Below are positions 60,229-64,000 of a stretch of DNA of 64,000 nt, in pieces. Numbering within the stretch: the first letter of the stretch is position 1; each line of letters starts with the position of its first letter. The stretch is from Arthrobacter sp. UKPF54-2 (GTDB taxonomy: Bacteria; Actinomycetota; Actinomycetes; Actinomycetales; Micrococcaceae). The notes under the pieces were generated by a model. It saw nothing but the letters and a program-made list of their open reading frames with translations. It was not told the DNA's origin and ran no database searches. Made by a program: the position numbers and the translations under genes. Location of the stretch: contig NZ_CP040174.1 in the NCBI RefSeq assembly GCF_007858535.1, positions 2,976,001 to 3,040,000 on the forward strand. The letters run 5' to 3'.

Positions 60229-60861
60229 TTACGCCGCGGCCAGCCCCCGGATCCAGGTCTCCAGCTCGGCAAGGGTCTGGCCGGTGATGCCGTGGCCGCC
60301 CGGGTCGCGCCGGGAATGCGCGGCGGCCCCGGATTCCGCCAGCAGATATTGCCAGGTGCGCGCCAGCAGCTCAGGGGGAATCACCCGGTCCTGCTCACCG
60401 TGGGCGACGAAGACCGGGACGCCGGCCAGCTGCCCCGCGGCGACGGGCACACCGGCGTCGAACGGCAGAGTCCCGTAGAGGATGGCCGCGCCGGCAAATC
60501 GTGCCGGGTCGGCGAGCAGGAGGCCGCCGGCGAAGGCCGCGCCGCCGCTGAAGCCGACCAGCACGACCGGCCGTCCGTCGGGAGCGACCGTATCGAGCCA
60601 GGTCCGGAACCAGGACATCGTGCCGGCCAGGGATTCAGCGACCGGGCGGCCGATGCCGCGGTTGGCGAACCAGGCATAGCCGCCGCCCTCGGCGATCGGC
60701 GCCCGGACAGCAGCGTAGGCCGGCCCGGAGGGCAGCCGGTCGGCTAGGCCAAGGATTTCCCGTTCATTGGAGCCCCGGCCGTGCAGCAGTACCACCAGCG
60801 GCGCCGCCGGGTCGGACGAGCCGGCAGTCGCCACCACGGGATCCGTGAAGGTGGTTTCCAT
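60229..60861 (-). CDS. Alpha/beta hydrolase, phospholipase/carboxylesterase family
   Basis: 210 residues. Oxyanion region VVLLHGRGSNE, nucleophile elbow GFSGGAAFAG (the family usually has GFSQG), Asp in VAHGEQDRVIPP and His in DPGGHGITGQ. Cytosolic serine esterase of unknown substrate. ATG at 60861 follows directly on the stop of the reductase gene, so the two are co-transcribed. Confidence 0.88.
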   Translation of the reverse strand: METTFTDPVVATAGSSDPAAPLVVLLHGRGSNEREILGLADRLPSGPAYAAVRAPIAEGGGYAWFANRGIGRPVAESLAGTMSWFRTWLDTVAPDGRPVVLVGFSGGAAFAGGLLLADPARFAGAAILYGTLPFDAGVPVAAGQLAGVPVFVAHGEQDRVIPPELLARTWQYLLAESGAAAHSRRDPGGHGITGQTLAELETWIRGLAAA

Positions 60862-61503
60862 TTAGTTGGTGACCTTCAGTCCGGTGTCCCAGTTGAAGTC
60901 GGAGAACTCGGGGTTGGCCTGGAGGGTCATCAGGACGAACTGGAAGCCCTCGAGTTCCCGGGACCGCTTGAGCGGGCCGACGACGAGCGGGCGCAGCCCG
61001 GCGGCCTCGACAAAGCTGCTGACCGCGCCGGTGGCGGCGGCGTCGTCCCCGGCAATGAAGACGTCCAGCGGCTGGCCGCCGGACTGGCCGGCAAGCAAGG
61101 TTCCGGCGAAGGTCGTGTTGAAAGCCTTCACCACGTGGGCGCCGGCGGGGGCAAGACGGGCAATTTCCTCGGCGGCGGAGGTGTCCGGGCCGACGACCAG
61201 GGAGTCGAAGGTCTCGAAGTTCACCGGGTTGGTGATGTCAACGAGGGTCTTGCCGGCCAGGGCCTCGCCGTAGTTGCTCACCACGGATGTGGCGGCGGCG
61301 AAGGGGACGGCCAGGACGACGATGCCGCCCTGCGGCACGTCGGCGGTGCTGCCGAAGGCGACGCCAGCGCCGAGCTCGGCCGCCAGCGCCTGGGCCTTGG
61401 CGGCGTCCTGGCCGAGGATTTCAACGCTGCGGCCGGCGGCGAGGGCGGTGGTCGCGATGCCACGGGCCATGTTGCCGTTGCCGATGATGGTGATGTCAGT
61501 CAT
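60862..61503 (-). CDS. NADPH-dependent F420 reductase family protein
   Basis: 213 residues. Rossmann motif ITIIGNGNMARGIATTAL; VDITNPVNFETFDSLVV and HVVKAFNTTFAGTLL are family features. Members move hydride between NADPH and F420, but many in this family are only dinucleotide-binding proteins, and no F420 synthesis gene is in the window. Start taken at ATG 61503; ATG 61545 would add 14 residues. A CAAC/GTTG operator lies upstream. Confidence 0.85.
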   Translation of the reverse strand: MTDITIIGNGNMARGIATTALAAGRSVEILGQDAAKAQALAAELGAGVAFGSTADVPQGGIVVLAVPFAAATSVVSNYGEALAGKTLVDITNPVNFETFDSLVVGPDTSAAEEIARLAPAGAHVVKAFNTTFAGTLLAGQSGGQPLDVFIAGDDAAATGAVSSFVEAAGLRPLVVGPLKRSRELEGFQFVLMTLQANPEFSDFNWDTGLKVTN

Positions 61504-61575
61504 GGGGTTCTTCTTTCCAAAGATGCGGGCCAGGAGGGTTTTCATCAGGGTCTGTTCTGCCGGGTGGTGAAATGT

Positions 61576-61595
61576 TTAGTTGAAGCTACAACCAA
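61576..61595. promoter_or_regulatory. Palindromic operator upstream of the F420-type reductase
   Basis: TTAGTTGAAGCTACAACCAA contains GTTG-AAGCTA-CAAC (61579-61592) with AT-rich flanks, in the shape of a MarR-type or similar dimer site. It is the only AT-rich stretch in this region and would overlap the promoter. No MarR gene is next to it. Confidence 0.6.
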
Positions 61596-61686
61596 CATAC
61601 GCTCAGAAAGTTGAAAGGTCAAGCAATGGCGTGGGACCGCTTATGACCGCCGCCGGCCGTCCGGCGGCCCACTAAGCTGGAAGGCA

Positions 61687-64000
61687 ATGAAACTCGTAGA
61701 TCAGCTCCCCGCCCCGGCCGCCCGCGTCCCCGGCAGGACCGGCCTTGACCCGGATGAGCTCTACACGCGGTTTGTCGAGTGGACGGAGAGCCGCGGGTTG
61801 GCCTTGTACGCCGCGCAGGACGAGGCCGTGATGGAGCTCGCGGCGGGTTCCAACGTCATTCTGGCGACGCCGACAGGGTCGGGGAAGTCGCTGGTGGCCA
61901 TCGCGGCGCATTTCCAAGCCATGGCCCGCGGCGCCCGGAGCTACTACACCGCCCCGATCAAGGCCCTGGTGTCGGAGAAGTTCTTCGCATTGTGCGAGAT
62001 TTTCGGCGCCGAGAACGTCGGCATGATCACCGGTGATTCCGGCGTCAACCAGGACGCGCCGATCATCTGCTGCACGGCCGAGATCCTGGCGAACGTCGCC
62101 CTGCGCGAGGGAGCGGCCGCGGACCTCGGCACGGTCATCATGGACGAGTTCCACTTCTACTCCGACCCGCAGCGCGGCTGGGCGTGGCAGGTGCCGCTCT
62201 TGGAGCTGCCGCAGGCCCAGTTCCTGCTGATGTCCGCCACCCTCGGCGACGTCAGCCGGTTCGAGGAGGGCATCAGCGAGCTCACCGGGCGCCCGACGAC
62301 GACCGTCAGTTCGGCCGAGCGGCCCATCCCGCTGCACTTCTACTACCAGCAGACCCCCGTGCACGAGACGCTCGAGGAGCTGCTGTCCACCAAGCAGGTG
62401 CCCGTCTACGTGGTCCACTTCAGCCAGCTTGAGGCGATCGACCGGGCGCAGAACCTGATGAGCATCAACGTCTGCACCCGGGAGGAAAAGGACAAAATCG
62501 CGGAGCTGATCGCCGGGTTCCGCTTCGCCGCCGGTTTTGGCAAGACCCTCAACCGGCTGGTGCGGCACGGCATCGGCGTGCACCACGCCGGGATGCTGCC
62601 CAAGTACCGCCGGCTCGTCGAGCAGCTGGCCCAGGCCGGCCTGCTCAAGGTCATCTGCGGCACCGACACGCTCGGCGTCGGCATCAACGTCCCCATCCGC
62701 ACGGTGCTGCTGACGGCGCTCAGCAAGTACGACGGCGTCCGCACCCGGCCGCTGAACTCCCGCGAGTTCCACCAGATCGCGGGCCGGGCAGGCCGGGCCG
62801 GCTACGACACCGCCGGGACCGTGGTGGTCCAGGCCCCCGAGCACGTGATCGAGAACGTCAAGGCGATGGCCAAGGCGACGGCGAAGTTCGGCGACGACCA
62901 GAAGAAGCTGCGCCAGGTGGTCAAGAAGAAGCCGCCGGAGGGCTTTGTCTCCTGGGGCGAACCCACCTACAAGCGGCTGGTGGAATCGGTGCCGGACCCG
63001 CTGGTCTCCAGCTTCACCGTGACGCACGCGATGCTGATGAACCTGATGGAGCGCCCCGGCGACCCGTTCAAGGCCGCGCGCCGGCTGCTGACAGAGAACC
63101 ATGAGCCCCGCGCCGCGCAGCTGCGGCTGATGAAAAAGGCCCTGGGCATCTACCGGGAGCTGCTCGCAGCCGGCGTCGTCGAGCGGATCCCGCCGGCGGA
63201 GCAGGGCCCGGACGGCCGCAGTGTCCGCCTCACCGTGCACCTGCAGGCCAACTTCGCCCTGAACCAGCCGCTGTCCCCCTTCGCCCTCGCGGCCCTCGAG
63301 CTGCTGGATCCGGATTCGCCGTCGTACGCCCTCGACGTCGTTTCGGTGATCGAGTCGACGCTGGAGAAACCGCGGCAGATCCTCTCCGCGCAGCAGAAGA
63401 AGGCCCGCGGCGAGGCGATCGCCGCCATGAAGGCCGACGGGATCGACTACGACCAGCGGATGGCCATGCTGGAGGACGTCACGTACCCGCAGCCGCTCGC
63501 GGAGATCCTCGGCGAGGCGTTCGAGGTGTACCGCAAGGCCGCCCCGTGGATCGGCGATTTCGAACTCGCCCCCAAGTCCGTGATCAGGGACATGTACGAA
63601 CGGGCCATGAACTTCGGCGAGTTCGTGCAGTTCTACGGCCTGGCCCGGTCCGAGGGCATTGTGCTGCGCTACCTGGCCGACGGCTTCAAGGCGCTCCGGC
63701 AGACCGTGCCGCAGGACGCGCTGCGTGAGGACCTCGAGGACCTCATCGCGTGGCTCGGCGAGCTGGTCCGGCAGGTGGACTCGAGCCTGCTGGACGAGTG
63801 GGAGGAACTTACCTCCGGCGCCGCCCCGACCCCGCATGACGCGCCGCCGCCCCCGCCGCCGTCGCTGACCTCCAACATCCGGGCCTTCCGGGTGATGGTC
63901 CGCAACGAGATGTTCCGCAGGGTGGAGCTGTTCGCCGACGAGGCCGCCACCGCCCTGGGCGAGCTCGACGGCGGCTCCGGCTGGGACGCGGAGCGCTGGG
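61687..64000 (+). CDS. DEAD/DEAH-box helicase with DUF3516 C-terminal region, partial
   Basis: Open to the right edge, 771 codons visible. Superfamily 2 motifs: Walker A LATPTGSGKS, motif II MDEFHFYSD (DEFH), motif III LMSATLG, motif VI QIAGRAGRAGYDT. After the helicase core comes the long DUF3516-type region (KKPPEGFVSWGEPTYKRLVE onward), with a proline run near residue 720. Ski2-like RNA or DNA helicase of actinobacteria, role unclear. ATG at 61687 (MKLVDQLPAPAARV), eight bases after TAAGCT (61673-61678); GGAAGG is also present, so leaderless or short-leader start. Confidence 0.92.
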   Translation, partial: MKLVDQLPAPAARVPGRTGLDPDELYTRFVEWTESRGLALYAAQDEAVMELAAGSNVILATPTGSGKSLVAIAAHFQAMARGARSYYTAPIKALVSEKFFALCEIFGAENVGMITGDSGVNQDAPIICCTAEILANVALREGAAADLGTVIMDEFHFYSDPQRGWAWQVPLLELPQAQFLLMSATLGDVSRFEEGISELTGRPTTTVSSAERPIPLHFYYQQTPVHETLEELLSTKQVPVYVVHFSQLEAIDRAQNLMSINVCTREEKDKIAELIAGFRFAAGFGKTLNRLVRHGIGVHHAGMLPKYRRLVEQLAQAGLLKVICGTDTLGVGINVPIRTVLLTALSKYDGVRTRPLNSREFHQIAGRAGRAGYDTAGTVVVQAPEHVIENVKAMAKATAKFGDDQKKLRQVVKKKPPEGFVSWGEPTYKRLVESVPDPLVSSFTVTHAMLMNLMERPGDPFKAARRLLTENHEPRAAQLRLMKKALGIYRELLAAGVVERIPPAEQGPDGRSVRLTVHLQANFALNQPLSPFALAALELLDPDSPSYALDVVSVIESTLEKPRQILSAQQKKARGEAIAAMKADGIDYDQRMAMLEDVTYPQPLAEILGEAFEVYRKAAPWIGDFELAPKSVIRDMYERAMNFGEFVQFYGLARSEGIVLRYLADGFKALRQTVPQDALREDLEDLIAWLGELVRQVDSSLLDEWEELTSGAAPTPHDAPPPPPPSLTSNIRAFRVMVRNEMFRRVELFADEAATALGELDGGSGWDAERW

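Overview
The window is a high-GC actinobacterial chromosome segment. Its gene content and order fit a member of the Micrococcaceae close to Arthrobacter/Pseudarthrobacter. Supporting signs are RbpA, WhiA, OpcA, the actinobacterial tkt-tal-pgi-zwf-opcA-pgl operon, the gap-pgk-tpiA-secG operon, a type B L31, frequent GTG starts and many promoters placed so that the mRNA would begin at the start codon. I see no rRNA, tRNA, transposase, phage gene or CRISPR array. This is mostly conserved backbone, and no obviously new multi-gene system is visible. The unusual material lies between genes (repeats, palindromes, operators) and in a few genes with altered active sites or internal deletions.

Layout. 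1-9.9 kb: a circularly permuted ATP-grasp protein (cut by the left edge), a YeiH-type exporter, aminopeptidase PepN, a lipoate ligase with rearranged domains, rpmE2, a SpoU methyltransferase, a TauE-type exporter, an ABC ATPase and SerB. 9.9-16.4 kb: two SDR proteins (one FabG-like), Hsp20, a DUF3099/small Cys-rich protein/SURF1 operon, a YbaK-type deacylase and an ABC-F protein. 16.7-21.6 kb: an ECF biotin transporter (bioY with its ATPase and T component), then a thiolase and an AMP-forming ligase on the other strand. 21.7-30.7 kb: a neutral zinc metalloprotease, the SUF iron-sulfur operon (sufR-sufB-sufD-Rieske-sufC-sufT-like), and divergently an ABC exporter with heme A synthase.

30.8-41 kb: a deleted DedA remnant, ctaB, then the pentose phosphate operon tkt-tal-pgi-zwf-opcA-pgl, whose 3' end overlaps rbpA from the opposite strand. 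41-51 kb: secG-tpiA-pgk-gap, sod, whiA-yvcK-rapZ and uvrC. 51-64 kb: plsC behind a deleted HAD phosphatase remnant, uvrA with a LexA-type box, a heterodimeric ABC exporter with its own GntR regulator, a Tam-like methyltransferase, an esterase and an F420-type reductase, and a DEAD/DEAH helicase cut by the right edge.

How it fits together: the core genes cover central carbon flow (lower glycolysis and the pentose phosphate route), cofactor supply (Fe-S clusters, biotin, lipoate, heme A), terminal oxidase assembly (CtaA, CtaB, SURF1), excision repair (UvrA, UvrC) and growth control (WhiA, YvcK, RapZ, RbpA). The observations most worth a second look are a two-copy intergenic element built from CATG-centred palindromes, several long perfect palindromes between convergent genes, two genes reduced to their ends by internal deletion, a thiolase lacking its second catalytic cysteine, an SDR with a displaced tyrosine, and an asymmetric ABC exporter pair.
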